Origin: Desulfomicrobium macestii
GTDB taxonomy: Bacteria > Desulfobacterota > Desulfovibrionia > Desulfovibrionales > Desulfomicrobiaceae
Length of the DNA stretch: 64,000 nt
Assembly (NCBI RefSeq): GCF_014873765.1
Contig: NZ_JADBGG010000006.1
Coordinates: 1-64,000 of the forward strand
Reading direction: 5' to 3'
The notes beneath the pieces were generated by a model that ran no database searches, was not told where the DNA came from, and saw only the letters and a program-made list of their open reading frames with translations. Each line of letters starts with the position of its first letter. Positions within the stretch are counted from its first letter, which is position 1. Shown in pieces: positions 1 to 8,243 of the stretch. The translations under genes and the position numbers were made by a program.

Positions 1-93
1 ACGTAATCAGACGAGGTCGTCCGAGCGAAAATCTCTCACTTTTGCTGGATCTATTAGGGTGCCGATCGGTGGCTCCATTAGGGTGCTGATCAA
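1..93. mobile_element. Probable insertion-sequence terminus (IS21-like repeats)
   Basis: Two imperfect direct repeats of 23 bp, at 47-69 and 71-93, share ATTAGGGTGC and agree at 18 of 23 positions with a 24-bp period. Repeated blocks of this kind next to an outer TG dinucleotide (read on the minus strand from about position 95) are typical of IS21-family ends. They coincide with the point where the flanking sensor protein loses family-like sequence. The transposase itself would lie to the left of the window, so the assignment is inferred from the terminus alone. Confidence 0.4.
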
Positions 94-909
94 CACCAAT
101 ACCGGCCCTGGCGCATTCTCAGAAACCAGGGGCATGACGGATTCGGGATTTAAGGCGTGCCCATATTTATCTTGAAAAAAATCGGAATGATACACGAGAC
201 TCGGCCGGGGAGAACTACGGAGTTTGTCTATCAGCTCAGTCAGGTCAAGCCCATGCCCCTCGTCCAGAAACACGAATGGCCTGCCGATTCGACCCGACAG
301 GGCCATTTCTTCCAATATGGCACGATTTGACGCCCCCGTGGTACTTCTGTCCGTAACCACAAGAATGCGTTCGGCCTGCGGATACAGCTTCAGGCCTGTT
401 TTCAGGGTTCTCTCGACATGCATGGTCTCGACGACTCCGGTGAACAATGGAGCCTGATCAAGCATACCTGGCTTAAGTCCGTTGACACCACAGAAAACCA
501 CCGGAATGTCCTTGAAAATACTCTGTCCATGTTCGAGAAGAAACAGAAGGGCATCATCATCCAACGAAAAAATGAGGTCGAATCGTTTGCCTGCGTATTT
601 CATGGCATACACTTCCCTCAAAAGCGAAAGGTAGCCTGCATCTCGCAAACGCTTCGTATCCATGTATTCAATGAAGATTGCCGTATCTGCCGGCAAGGTC
701 GTCTTAATACCCCGGATTTCCTCATCAGAAAGAGGCATGCCGGGATGATAGGAATTGAGGATCAGCACCCGTTTAGGTTGCTCGTCGATGTTTCCCTGGC
801 GGGAGGCCATGGTGGCTGGTGAAAAAATAATAACCGCACAGGTGAGGACTACCAAGAAAAGAATTGATGTGATCAACGACTTGGTTAACAAATGAGGATG
901 AACCTTCAT
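7..909 (-). pseudogene. Truncated periplasmic sensor / ABC-type substrate-binding-like protein
   Basis: The 300-residue product has an N-terminal membrane segment or signal anchor (about residues 10-32) and then a domain with the motif RVLILNSYHPG followed by repeated alpha/beta segments (FDLIFSLDDDALLFL, DIPVVFCGVNG, RILVVTDRST). This pattern is typical of the ABC-substrate-binding-like sensory domain found at the N-terminus of many Desulfovibrionales histidine kinases and GGDEF proteins. No transmitter domain follows: after about residue 272 the chain runs into sequence encoded by the 24-bp repeats at positions 47-93 and stops. I read it as a sensor gene cut off by an insertion-sequence end. 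It could instead be a short stand-alone binding protein with an odd C-terminus. The gene is leftward and monocistronic as far as visible. Confidence 0.6.
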
Positions 910-910
910 T

Positions 911-937
911 CCAATTATTCCAATTATTCCAATTATT
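911..937. repeat. Three tandem 9-bp repeats (CCAATTATT)
   Basis: CCAATTATT occurs three times in exact tandem just upstream of the leftward sensor gene, covering its ribosome-binding region. It is a simple short repeat that could vary in copy number by slippage and so alter spacing upstream of the start codon. Confidence 0.8.
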
Positions 938-1256
938 TTATCACAATTCAGATTATAAACGTAATGTTAAAATAATACATGAACGTGTGGGGATGTCAAA
1001 GTAATCAATATTTATCTGACTCGTGTCATCGGAAAATTCTCTGGACCTGACGTCCGAAACCGTGGCTAACGAGGAGCAACTTCTCGAGCCAGCCAGAAAG
1101 AGAACATGCGACAGCCTATGTGATTATCAACCAGACGTGGCCAATAACCGTAGACCGATTTAAAATATCACTCATCGATATCAAGGCGAAGTTGAATATA
1201 TGCATTCAGTGAATTGGTCAAAAATAATAGATAAACAACCATGAAGGCTAATCGAA
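938..1256. other. AT-rich intergenic region
   Basis: This 319-bp gap between the leftward sensor gene and the rightward acetyltransferase is AT-rich, especially 938-1010. It should hold both divergent promoters, but I could not pick a convincing -35/-10 pair. No short gene with a ribosome-binding site is apparent. Confidence 0.5.
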
Positions 1257-1805
1257 ATGAACACTGCATTAAAATTATCCATGCATGAATCAGACAGTAT
1301 CGAAGAGATAATACAAATGTTTACAAAAACGTTTTCGGATTCGGAAGGTGAAGCGGAAGGCTTGTTGATCGGTAAATTGGTATCTGATCTGCTGATGACC
1401 ACTGACAAAGCAAATATTCGGGTATTTATCGCAACAGAAGCAGAAAAGATAATCGGCTGCATCATCTTTACCCGATTGACCTTCGCAAACGGTGCCAACG
1501 CGTTCCTTTTGTCTCCAGTCGCGGTTCTGACCAGCTGTCACGGCAGGGGCATCGGGCAGGAGCTCATAAAATTCGGCCTCGACAGCCTCAGGCAGGAAGG
1601 GGTGGAACTGGCGTTTACTTACGGTGATCCCGGTTTCTACTCGAAGGTCGGCTTCAAGCCCGTGGCCGAGGAATTGATCAAGGCCCCGTTGAAGCTGACG
1701 CATCCGGATGGCTGGCTGGGTCAGTCCTTGATTGGTGAAGAAATTGAGCCGATTGCAGGCGAATCATTTTGCGTGAAAGCGCTCGACAAGGCCGTTTATT
1801 GGTAA
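1257..1805 (+). CDS. GNAT-family N-acetyltransferase
   Basis: The 182-residue protein has the GNAT acetyl-CoA-binding signature: a beta-4 strand region (NAFLLSPVAVLTSCHGRGIGQELI) containing the R/Q-x-x-G-x-G/A pyrophosphate loop as GRGIGQ, then FTYGDPGFYSKVGFKPV, the usual C-terminal motif in which a tyrosine sits near the acetyl group. Length and motifs match the YhbS-like subgroup of predicted acetyltransferases. The substrate cannot be told from sequence. The start is the first in-frame ATG, about 10 bases after a GGCTAA stretch; the ribosome-binding site is weak. It stands alone between a leftward sensor gene and a convergent secreted protein. Confidence 0.8.
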   Translation: MNTALKLSMHESDSIEEIIQMFTKTFSDSEGEAEGLLIGKLVSDLLMTTDKANIRVFIATEAEKIIGCIIFTRLTFANGANAFLLSPVAVLTSCHGRGIGQELIKFGLDSLRQEGVELAFTYGDPGFYSKVGFKPVAEELIKAPLKLTHPDGWLGQSLIGEEIEPIAGESFCVKALDKAVYW

Positions 1806-1906
1806 TGGGTGCAACGTTCCGGATTGCAGCGAAAGAAAGCGCAATGTGGCTCCATGCCCCACTGCCCCTGCCGTGCCCGCCAGAAGAGATCCGGGGCGGC
1901 CTGAAG

Positions 1907-2320
1907 TCACCTGGCGCCTTCGGCGGGCGCGATCTCAAGGACCCGCGTCGTCTCCAGAAGCAAGACGGCGTCCACTCCGCCGCAGCTGGATTTGCTGATC
2001 TGGTTGAGCCTGAACCTCAGTTCGTAGGTGCCCGGAGCCTTGAACAAGAGCCGCGTCCGGGGATATCCCGTCTGAATGTCCGGCCTTTCCCCTTCCGGGC
2101 GCTTCATGACGTCGACGTTGATCGAAGCGTACATCCCTTCAGGCACTTCGTAATCGCCCATTTCAAACGTGGCCACGAGCTCCGCGCCGACGACCCGGTC
2201 TCCGGCGATGGTCAGCCGGGCATCCGCCCTGCCCTTGTCCTGCGACGGTGTCTGGGCCGCGAGGGCGCCCCCGGTCAGGTGCAAGGCCGCCACAAGCAGC
2301 AAGATCTGAAAACCGCGCAT
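1907..2320 (-). CDS. Small secreted protein of unknown function
   Basis: The 137-residue product begins with a clear Sec signal peptide (MRGFQILLLVAALHLTGGALAAQ, cleavage predicted near residue 22). The mature part reads as a beta-sandwich-like sequence (LVATFEMGDYEVPEGMYASI, RTRLLFKAPGTYELRFRLNQIS) with a single cysteine pair candidate absent except one Cys near the C-terminus. I do not recognise the family. The start at 2320 was chosen because GGTGGGATC lies just upstream and because the residues before it in the same frame lack coding character. It diverges from the PAS/LuxR regulator, sharing a 117-bp intergenic region that includes the TGGGTAG repeats. Confidence 0.7.
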   Translation of the reverse strand: MRGFQILLLVAALHLTGGALAAQTPSQDKGRADARLTIAGDRVVGAELVATFEMGDYEVPEGMYASINVDVMKRPEGERPDIQTGYPRTRLLFKAPGTYELRFRLNQISKSSCGGVDAVLLLETTRVLEIAPAEGAR

Positions 2321-2392
2321 GATCCCACCTCGAATTTTACGTGTTGTCCAAGCTGCCTTGCTGATAGCCCATAAAAGAAATATGACAAGCCC

Positions 2393-2411
2393 ATGGGTAG
2401 GCAATGGGTAG
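2393..2411 (+). promoter_or_regulatory. Two direct TGGGTAG boxes before the LuxR-type regulator gene
   Basis: ATGGGTAG occurs at 2393 and again at 2404, exactly 11 bp (about one helical turn) apart, 27-45 bases upstream of the chosen regulator start. The reverse complement, TACCCAT, fits the NarL/FixJ-type heptamer TACYYMT. The same TGGGTAG core recurs as an inverted repeat after the gene, ahead of the dms operon, so these are candidate operators of the regulator itself. Confidence 0.5.
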
Positions 2412-2437
2412 ATGACGCAAACAAAAAAAAGGATCGC

Positions 2438-3766
2438 ATGAAGGCACAGGACTCCACCGGTTACCAGATCCTGCTTCGGCTGGCGGAAGCGCCCCATGAC
2501 TATTTTTTGGAGCGCTGGTCCGTGCGCATGGAGGCTGCCGGATATCTGCAACACACCACGGCAAAACGCGTTGATTGCCTTGTCGCCCTGAAGGAATTCA
2601 TGCAGCCGCTCCTTGGACATATCGAGCGCCATGATATTCCCGAGGAATTCTCCGCACTGCTGCGCTGCGACACGGGATGGGAACGTTTCCTGATCGAATC
2701 CTCCCGCCGTCACAGATCACGCGGCATCACCTTCGACATGTTTCTCGGCTGCTTCAAGACATTCGTGTACAGTCTGCTCGACGTCATCGAACGGATGGAC
2801 GCCCCATACAGCCACAAAGTGGAGGCGCGCAGACTCGTCCGGCTCTACGGCGACGCGCTTGAAGTGCTCTATCTGCAGGACTGGATCAGGACTTTTCCCG
2901 AATTTTCAAACACAAGGCTCGACGAGATGAACAGGCTGCTGACCCTTGAGAAATGCCGCTTCGAGAATATTCTCAACGCCACGTCCGATCTCATGTTCGT
3001 GGTGGACGGCAATGGTCTGGTGGCCAACATCAATGCCGCGGTCAAGGCCGTGATGGAAGAGGCTTCGACGCTGAACCGTCCGATCTGGGACGTTCTTTCC
3101 CTCGAAGGCGCTTCCGTGGAAGAACTGCTGCGCTACTATCCGGTCGGCATCACCTGCGAACTGGCCCCGTTTGACGAGACCACCATTTACCGGATGCAGA
3201 TAAACCCCATCAACTCCGTCAGCCTGGCCAGCGACCAGTACATCTTCGTCCTGACCAACATGACCGCGCAGGCCATGCAGCGCCAGACCCTGGAACGCAT
3301 CGTGGACGAAAAGACCGAGGCGCTGCGCAAGGAAAAAGCGCAGCTCGAGGAAATGAACATCACGCTGCGTAATGTCCTCAAGAGCGTCGGCAAGGAACAC
3401 GAGGACCACGCCAGCAACCTGGCCGCCAAGGTCAACACGCTCGTCCTGCCCGCACTGGATCGCATCGAATCGGAAAACGACGCCTCGATCCGCAAGGGCT
3501 ACGTCACCGTCGTCAAGGACCAGCTGACGCGCCTCCTGCCCCGGGACCCCGGCGGCATGCCCCTGCTCCTCAAGCTCACGCAGACGGAGATGAAAGTCTG
3601 CCAGTTCATTCAATCCGGCCACTCCAACAAGGACATCGCCGACCTCATGAACCTCTCCGTCGAGACCATCCAGACCCACCGCAAGAACATCCGCCGCAAG
3701 CTCGACCTGCTCGGCAAGAGCGTCAGCCTGTACGCCCATCTCAACACCATGGGCCTGCACGACTGA
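2438..3766 (+). CDS. PAS-domain transcriptional regulator with LuxR-type HTH
   Basis: The protein (about 442 residues from this start) has an alpha-helical N-terminal domain of roughly 170 residues resembling RsbRD-type sensor regions, then a PAS domain starting near CRFENILNATSDLMFVVDGNG, a coiled-coil linker (ALRKEKAQLEEMNITLRNVL), and a C-terminal LuxR/FixJ HTH (LTQTEMKVCQFIQSGHSNKDIADLMNLSVETIQTHRKNIRRKL). No transmembrane segment or receiver domain is present, so it likely senses a cytoplasmic signal directly. I prefer ATG 2438, preceded by AAAAGGA, over the ATG at 2393, which falls inside a TGGGTAG box. Its position immediately before torD-dmsABC suggests it controls that operon. Confidence 0.8.
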   Translation: MKAQDSTGYQILLRLAEAPHDYFLERWSVRMEAAGYLQHTTAKRVDCLVALKEFMQPLLGHIERHDIPEEFSALLRCDTGWERFLIESSRRHRSRGITFDMFLGCFKTFVYSLLDVIERMDAPYSHKVEARRLVRLYGDALEVLYLQDWIRTFPEFSNTRLDEMNRLLTLEKCRFENILNATSDLMFVVDGNGLVANINAAVKAVMEEASTLNRPIWDVLSLEGASVEELLRYYPVGITCELAPFDETTIYRMQINPINSVSLASDQYIFVLTNMTAQAMQRQTLERIVDEKTEALRKEKAQLEEMNITLRNVLKSVGKEHEDHASNLAAKVNTLVLPALDRIESENDASIRKGYVTVVKDQLTRLLPRDPGGMPLLLKLTQTEMKVCQFIQSGHSNKDIADLMNLSVETIQTHRKNIRRKLDLLGKSVSLYAHLNTMGLHD

Positions 3767-3767
3767 C

Positions 3768-3787
3768 TGGGTAGATAAAACTACCCA
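3768..3787 (+). promoter_or_regulatory. Inverted TGGGTAG repeat upstream of the dms operon
   Basis: TGGGTAG at 3768-3774 faces CTACCCA at 3781-3787 across a 6-bp spacer, a perfect 7-bp inverted repeat that begins one base after the regulator stop codon and 100 bp before the chaperone start. The core is the same as the two direct boxes upstream of the regulator gene. It has no T-run, so an operator fits better than a terminator. Confidence 0.5.
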
Positions 3788-3887
3788 ACATATACCCTGA
3801 ATCCCGCCTGTTTATCGTGGCCGTGCGCACGTAATTGGTATAGGAAAGAAATAAAGAACCCTTTTCCCTTTACCGAGGTGCGCCAGC

Positions 3888-4457
3888 ATGAACGACGCAA
3901 GTATCGCCTGCATCGAAAGCCTGCGCGATTTCTTTTCCGCATCGAACGCCATGGAATTGGAGGATGCGGCCGTGCGCATCGCCGGAAGCGTCGCTGCCGT
4001 CATTCCCCCCGACACGGACTGGACAGCGGTCGAGTATGAATTCAACCGCCTGTTCGTAGGCCCCGCCGCCGTTCCCGCCCCGTTGTATGCATCCGCGTAT
4101 TGCGAATCCGACCGCGTCCTGATGGGCAAGGCGGCCCTGGAGGCCCGCCGACTGTATCACCAACTCGGTCTGGCCGTGCCCCGGGAGGGAGTCATCCCGG
4201 ATGACCATCTGGCCTTTGAACTGGAGGCGATGATCGTCCTGAAAAGCGCTCTTGGCGCGGACGCCCCGCCATCCCAGGATGCCAAAGCCCTGCATGCCTG
4301 GTTCGTGCACGAGCATCTGGCCCGGTGGCTTGGGCCCTTCATCCTGGCGACCAGGACCCATGCGTCCCCGGGCGGGGTCGTCGCACTGGCCGCGGACGCC
4401 CTGGCCGCGTGGTTCGACAAGGAACTCAACACAACTGCGACGCCGCTTCCGGAATGA
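3888..4457 (+). CDS. TorD/DmsD-family molybdoenzyme chaperone
   Basis: The 189-residue, mostly helical protein carries the family hallmarks YEFNRLFVGP with PAPLYASAY downstream, and a later PDDHLAFELE motif, matching the E-x-x-R-L-F-x-G and P-x-D-H-x-x-x-E patterns of TorD/DmsD/NarJ-type chaperones. These cytoplasmic proteins bind the Tat signal of their partner catalytic subunit and help insert the molybdopterin cofactor before export. It is the first gene of an operon with dmsABC; the catalytic-subunit gene starts 29 bases after its stop. The start is preceded by a purine-rich stretch (CCGAGGTGC). Confidence 0.88.
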   Translation: MNDASIACIESLRDFFSASNAMELEDAAVRIAGSVAAVIPPDTDWTAVEYEFNRLFVGPAAVPAPLYASAYCESDRVLMGKAALEARRLYHQLGLAVPREGVIPDDHLAFELEAMIVLKSALGADAPPSQDAKALHAWFVHEHLARWLGPFILATRTHASPGGVVALAADALAAWFDKELNTTATPLPE

Positions 4458-4486
4458 CCGGGCAGGCGACGCGCGAGGAGGATTGC

Positions 4487-6739
4487 ATGTCCCAAAAAAC
4501 GAGAGCTCTCAGCAGGCGTCAATTCCTTAAAGGGATCTCCGTGGCCGGAGCGGCCTCGCTGCTCCCCTTGAGGCTGCTGATGCCGTATTCGGCCGAGGCC
4601 GCGACAGCGTTCAGGGAACAGGATTTCCAGATCTTCAGGAACGCCTGCCCCAGAAACTGCTACGATACCTGTTCCATCAAGACGTTCGTCAAGGACGGGG
4701 TGGTCCAGTTCATCGAGGGCGCGCAGGAGTCCACATTCACCCAGGGCGGCCTGTGCGTGAAAGGCTATGCCTATCCGAGGCGCGTCTACAGCCCGGACCG
4801 GATCAAATACCCCATGGTGCAGGACGGCCGTCGCACGGGCAACTGGCGCCGCGTTTCGTGGGACGAAGCCATGGACCGCATCGCAGGCAAGATCCTCGAA
4901 ATAAAGGAAAAGGACGGCTCCCTGCTGGGGCTTGGCCTGACCAAATATTCCGGAAACTTCGGCATCACCAACTACGGCGTCGAGGGCATGATGTCTTCGC
5001 TCGGCTATACGACCCGCTTTGTGGGCACACCCTGCTGGCCGGCCGGTATCGACGCCCAGAACTACGACCTTGGCGACATGTGGTGCAACGACCCCGAGGA
5101 CATGGTCAAATCCAGATACGTAATCATCTGGGGAGCCAATCCCGCGTGGTGCTCGGTGCACTCCATGAAATACGTCAATGAGGCCAAGCGGCGCGGGGCC
5201 AAGGTCGTGGTCATCGACCCCGTCTTCACCCAGACCGCCGCCAAGGGCGATGTCTACTGGCAGCCCGAAGCGTCCAGCGACGGCGCACTGGCGCTGGGCA
5301 TGGCCCGTCACGTCCTCGACCTGGGCCTGGTGGACAGCGATTTCGTGAACAACCACGCCAAGGGCTTCGCCGAATTCGCCGCCTACCTGCGCGAAAACGT
5401 CACCGTGGAATGGGCCGCGGGCGTGAGCGGCATCCCCGCCGACCAGATCAGGGAAGTGGCAGAGGAGTTTGCCAGCGCCGATCCGGCCACGATCTGGATC
5501 GGCTACGGGATGCAGCGGCACACCAACGGCGGCGCTTCGGTCCGGGCCATCGACGCCCTCGTCGCCATGACCGGCAATGTCGGCAAGGAAGGCGGTGGGG
5601 CGCGCTACGGCCACCTGCGAACCTGGGGCTTCAACTACCACGCGCTGCTCCAGAAACAGCCCGAAGGCGCCAAGGGTTTTATCGGAGCGACGGGCCCCAA
5701 GGGCGAATTCGACTTCACCAAGGGCGAAGCCGCAAGCTTCACGGACCGCACCGTGAACATCAACAAGACCGCGCAGGCCATCCTGGACACCAAGGACCCC
5801 GCCCTGAAAATGCTCTGGGTGTCGTGCAAGAATCCCTTCGCCCAGGACTTCGACCGTCCCAAACTTGAAAAAGCCTTCGACACGCTGGAAATGGTCGTCT
5901 CGGTGGAACAGTTCTTCACCGAAACGGTGAACAATTCGGACATCGTGCTGCCGGTGACCACGCTCTTCGAGGAGTGGACCGTCAACGCCTCCTACTGGCA
6001 CTACTGGGTGGGCATCAACGAGCAGGCCATAAAACCCATGTACGAGACCAAATCGAATATCGAGATTGCCGCCCTGCTCTCCAAAAAGATGAACCAGCTC
6101 GCACCCGGCTCCTGCACATTCCCGCAGGACATCGACACCCGGGAATGGCTGGAGAAGGAGTTCAACCAGGGCATCTACGACTACCTGGGCATCAAACACT
6201 GGACCGACCTGAAGAACGGCCCCGTCAAGGCAAGGCTCGCGTCCTCGGCCTCCTGGAGCGACAAGAAATTCGGCACGCCTTCCGGCCAGTACGAGTTTCA
6301 CTCGGAGCTTTGCCAACAGAACGGCCACGATGCCCTGCCAAGATACAAGGAAGGTCGCAAACCGTACGACGAGTTCAGGCTGCTGACGCCGCACACGAAA
6401 TTCGGTCTGCATTCGCAATTCATCAATCTCGACTGGATGCACGAATTCAACAAGGAACCTTTCCTCTATATGCATCCCGATGACGCGCAAGAAAAGAAGA
6501 TCGCGGATCTCGACATGGTGCGTGTCTTCAACAAGGTCGGAGAACTCAAAATCAAGGTCAAGCTGACAAGCAACGTCGCCAAGAAATCCCTGGTCATCTA
6601 TGAAGCGTGGTTTGGACAGGGAAATGACTTCAACGTCCAGAATCTGGTGGATGATGAATCAGCGGACATGGGTGCATACAAGACCGGAGCACCGGGTGTC
6701 GCCATTCATGGGCAGTTCGCCAATGTGGAACGGGTCTAA
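4487..6739 (+). CDS. dmsA: DMSO-reductase-family molybdopterin oxidoreductase, catalytic subunit (DmsA-like)
   Basis: The 750-residue protein has a Tat signal (SRRQFLKG, Arg10-Arg11), a [4Fe-4S] motif with Cys54, Cys58, Cys62 and Cys90, and the full molybdopterin oxidoreductase fold through a C-terminal dinucleotide-binding domain (GVAIHGQFANVERV at the end). It should act at the periplasmic side, taking electrons from the DmsB/DmsC-like subunits. At the expected molybdenum-ligand position the sequence reads GTPCWPAG, so Cys183 seems to replace the serine of true DmsA; the substrate could therefore be something other than DMSO (polysulfide, thiosulfate or an arsenic oxyanion are possibilities). 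Start chosen at ATG 4487, behind GAGGAGG. Confidence 0.85.
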   Translation: MSQKTRALSRRQFLKGISVAGAASLLPLRLLMPYSAEAATAFREQDFQIFRNACPRNCYDTCSIKTFVKDGVVQFIEGAQESTFTQGGLCVKGYAYPRRVYSPDRIKYPMVQDGRRTGNWRRVSWDEAMDRIAGKILEIKEKDGSLLGLGLTKYSGNFGITNYGVEGMMSSLGYTTRFVGTPCWPAGIDAQNYDLGDMWCNDPEDMVKSRYVIIWGANPAWCSVHSMKYVNEAKRRGAKVVVIDPVFTQTAAKGDVYWQPEASSDGALALGMARHVLDLGLVDSDFVNNHAKGFAEFAAYLRENVTVEWAAGVSGIPADQIREVAEEFASADPATIWIGYGMQRHTNGGASVRAIDALVAMTGNVGKEGGGARYGHLRTWGFNYHALLQKQPEGAKGFIGATGPKGEFDFTKGEAASFTDRTVNINKTAQAILDTKDPALKMLWVSCKNPFAQDFDRPKLEKAFDTLEMVVSVEQFFTETVNNSDIVLPVTTLFEEWTVNASYWHYWVGINEQAIKPMYETKSNIEIAALLSKKMNQLAPGSCTFPQDIDTREWLEKEFNQGIYDYLGIKHWTDLKNGPVKARLASSASWSDKKFGTPSGQYEFHSELCQQNGHDALPRYKEGRKPYDEFRLLTPHTKFGLHSQFINLDWMHEFNKEPFLYMHPDDAQEKKIADLDMVRVFNKVGELKIKVKLTSNVAKKSLVIYEAWFGQGNDFNVQNLVDDESADMGAYKTGAPGVAIHGQFANVERV

Positions 6740-6751
6740 GGAGTGAATGCA

Positions 6752-7309
6752 ATGAAGAAACAATATGCCTTTTTGGTCGATTCGGAGAAATGCATCGGAT
6801 GCTTCACCTGCGCCATGGCCTGCCGCAACTATTACCATCAGGAGAAGGGCGTTGTGTGGCGGCATGTCTATCCGCTCAATGAAGAAATATATCCGCATCG
6901 GGAACGGGCCTTCTTCTCGCTGGCCTGCAACCATTGTGAAAACCCGGCCTGCCTGAACGTATGCCTGGTGGAAGCCTACACCAAGCGCGAGGACGGGGTC
7001 GTTGTACACCATCAGGAAAAATGCATCGGCTGCGGAAACTGCATCCGCTCATGCCCTTACGGCGCTCCGGTGTACAATCCCGTGGAGAAACGCGCGGAGA
7101 AATGCAGCTTCTGCCACGAACGGCTTGACGCGGGGCTCTTGCCCGCCTGCGTGCAAAGCTGCCCGACAGGCGCACTGAAGCTCATCGATCTGGCCACGAT
7201 GGAACCCGGAAACCATGTCCAGTTCCCTCCCGGATTTCCGAAAAACGACAAGGTGAACTCCTCCACCCGGTTCATCATGCCCAAAGTTCCAACAATGGTA
7301 AGGAGGTAG
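6752..7309 (+). CDS. dmsB: Four-cluster ferredoxin-like electron transfer subunit (DmsB-like)
   Basis: The protein of about 185 residues contains the 16 cysteines expected for four [4Fe-4S] clusters, in groups such as CIGCFTCAMAC, CNHCENPACLNVC, CIGCGNCIRSC and CSFCHERLDAGLLPAC. This is the standard DmsB/PhsB/PsrB electron-transfer subunit, passing electrons from the membrane anchor to the molybdopterin subunit. It starts 12 bases after dmsA; ATG 6752 was preferred to GTG 6743 because AAGGAG at 6738 is then optimally spaced. It is slightly shorter than E. coli DmsB, lacking some C-terminal sequence. Confidence 0.9.
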   Translation: MKKQYAFLVDSEKCIGCFTCAMACRNYYHQEKGVVWRHVYPLNEEIYPHRERAFFSLACNHCENPACLNVCLVEAYTKREDGVVVHHQEKCIGCGNCIRSCPYGAPVYNPVEKRAEKCSFCHERLDAGLLPACVQSCPTGALKLIDLATMEPGNHVQFPPGFPKNDKVNSSTRFIMPKVPTMVRR

Positions 7310-7313
7310 GCAG

Positions 7314-8105
7314 ATGCAATCCATGGAATTACCACTGGTCCTCTTTACGGTCCTCTCGCAGGCCGCCATCGGCCTCGTTCTCATGAACGCCGTACGTCTT
7401 CACGCGGGCCCCGGCGGAGGCAACGCCCGCAAGGAATGGACGCTGGTCGCGGCCTTGATGGGGGTGGGCATCGCGGCCTCCCTCTTTCACCTCGGCCATC
7501 CGCTTGAATCCTACCGCGCGCTTGCGCATCTTGAAAAAGCGTGGCTCAGCCGCGAAGTGCTCGCGGCGGGGATTTTCTTCGCGCTGGCGGCCTTCGCAGC
7601 GTTCACGGGGCGGGAAAAAGGGTCACCCGTACTGGTCTGGGCCTCGGTGCTGACCGGACTTCTGGCGCTCCTGGCCTCGGGCATGACCTATGCCCCGCCC
7701 GCGCTGCCGGCGGTGAACAACGCCCTGCCCACGGTCTTCTTCCTGATCTCCGCCGTGGTCCTTGGCGCCGGGTTCGCAAGCTGGTTCGCCGCCGACGGCA
7801 ACCAGCCGTTGCTGGCCCGCATCTTTGTGACGGCCCTTGTGGTCGGTCTGGTCGTGCGCCTGACCGTCCCCTGCGCCTGGCTCTCCGGCTCGGAGATCAT
7901 GCGCCAGACGGGCATGGCCTGGCTCGGCGCTCCGCTTTACTGGATCCATATCGCGCTCATGGCGGCGTGCCTCGGCGTACTCTGGAAAAACCGCGCAATC
8001 CCGGTCTGGCTCCCCATACTGGCCCTGGCCGGAGAACTGGCGGGTCGTGCAGTGTTCTTTTCCGAGACAATCCACACGGCCGTCAATATCGGCGCTCCGT
8101 ACTGA
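7314..8105 (+). CDS. dmsC: DmsC-like membrane anchor subunit
   Basis: The 263-residue, strongly hydrophobic protein shows about eight membrane helices and DmsC-family features including FHLGHPLESYRAL near residues 60-72, AWLSREVLAAG, and an ending FSETIHTAVNIGAPY. DmsC-type anchors oxidise menaquinol and feed electrons to the iron-sulfur subunit. The start lies 4 bases after dmsB, behind AGGAGG, so the genes are translationally coupled. A hairpin follows directly. The last 13 codons recur almost exactly as an isolated remnant near 11.8 kb. Confidence 0.88.
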   Translation: MQSMELPLVLFTVLSQAAIGLVLMNAVRLHAGPGGGNARKEWTLVAALMGVGIAASLFHLGHPLESYRALAHLEKAWLSREVLAAGIFFALAAFAAFTGREKGSPVLVWASVLTGLLALLASGMTYAPPALPAVNNALPTVFFLISAVVLGAGFASWFAADGNQPLLARIFVTALVVGLVVRLTVPCAWLSGSEIMRQTGMAWLGAPLYWIHIALMAACLGVLWKNRAIPVWLPILALAGELAGRAVFFSETIHTAVNIGAPY

Positions 8106-8111
8106 AAAAAA

Positions 8112-8145
8112 CCCGGGAGCCGAACCACATGGTTCAGCTCCCGGG
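8112..8145 (+). terminator. Long hairpin after dmsC
   Basis: CCCGGGAGC (8112-8120) pairs with GCTCCCGGG (8137-8145), and GAACCA pairs with TGGTTC inside it, leaving a 2-base loop and one mismatch. It begins 6 bases after the dmsC stop. There is no good T-run after it, so it may terminate weakly or protect the 3' end. Confidence 0.65.
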
Positions 8146-8170
8146 GTCCCTTCGCAGGCCATTTTTGAAC

Positions 8171-8202
8171 GGCCTGCGAATTTTGAATTTTTCAACGGTC
8201 AG
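8171..8202. repeat. Dispersed intergenic motif, copy 1
   Basis: GGCCTGC, then RAATTTTRAATTTTTCAA, is shared with positions 28416-28450, also in a spacer just downstream of a rightward gene. The two copies match over about 25 bp with two substitutions. It may be a dispersed extragenic element of this genome. Confidence 0.55.
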
Positions 8203-8243
8203 CCAGGAACGGGGCGACCTGCGTCCCCGATGGTCATCCTGGC

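Noticed and set aside
3815-3845. A sigma-54 type promoter (TGGC...GC) before the chaperone gene
   Set aside because: The GG and GC elements are not at the required 10-bp spacing.
4157-6490. A very long open frame (777 codons) on the minus strand opposite dmsA
   Set aside because: It lies wholly antisense to a clear molybdopterin enzyme, its product has no recognisable domains, and GC-rich codon bias commonly produces such shadows.
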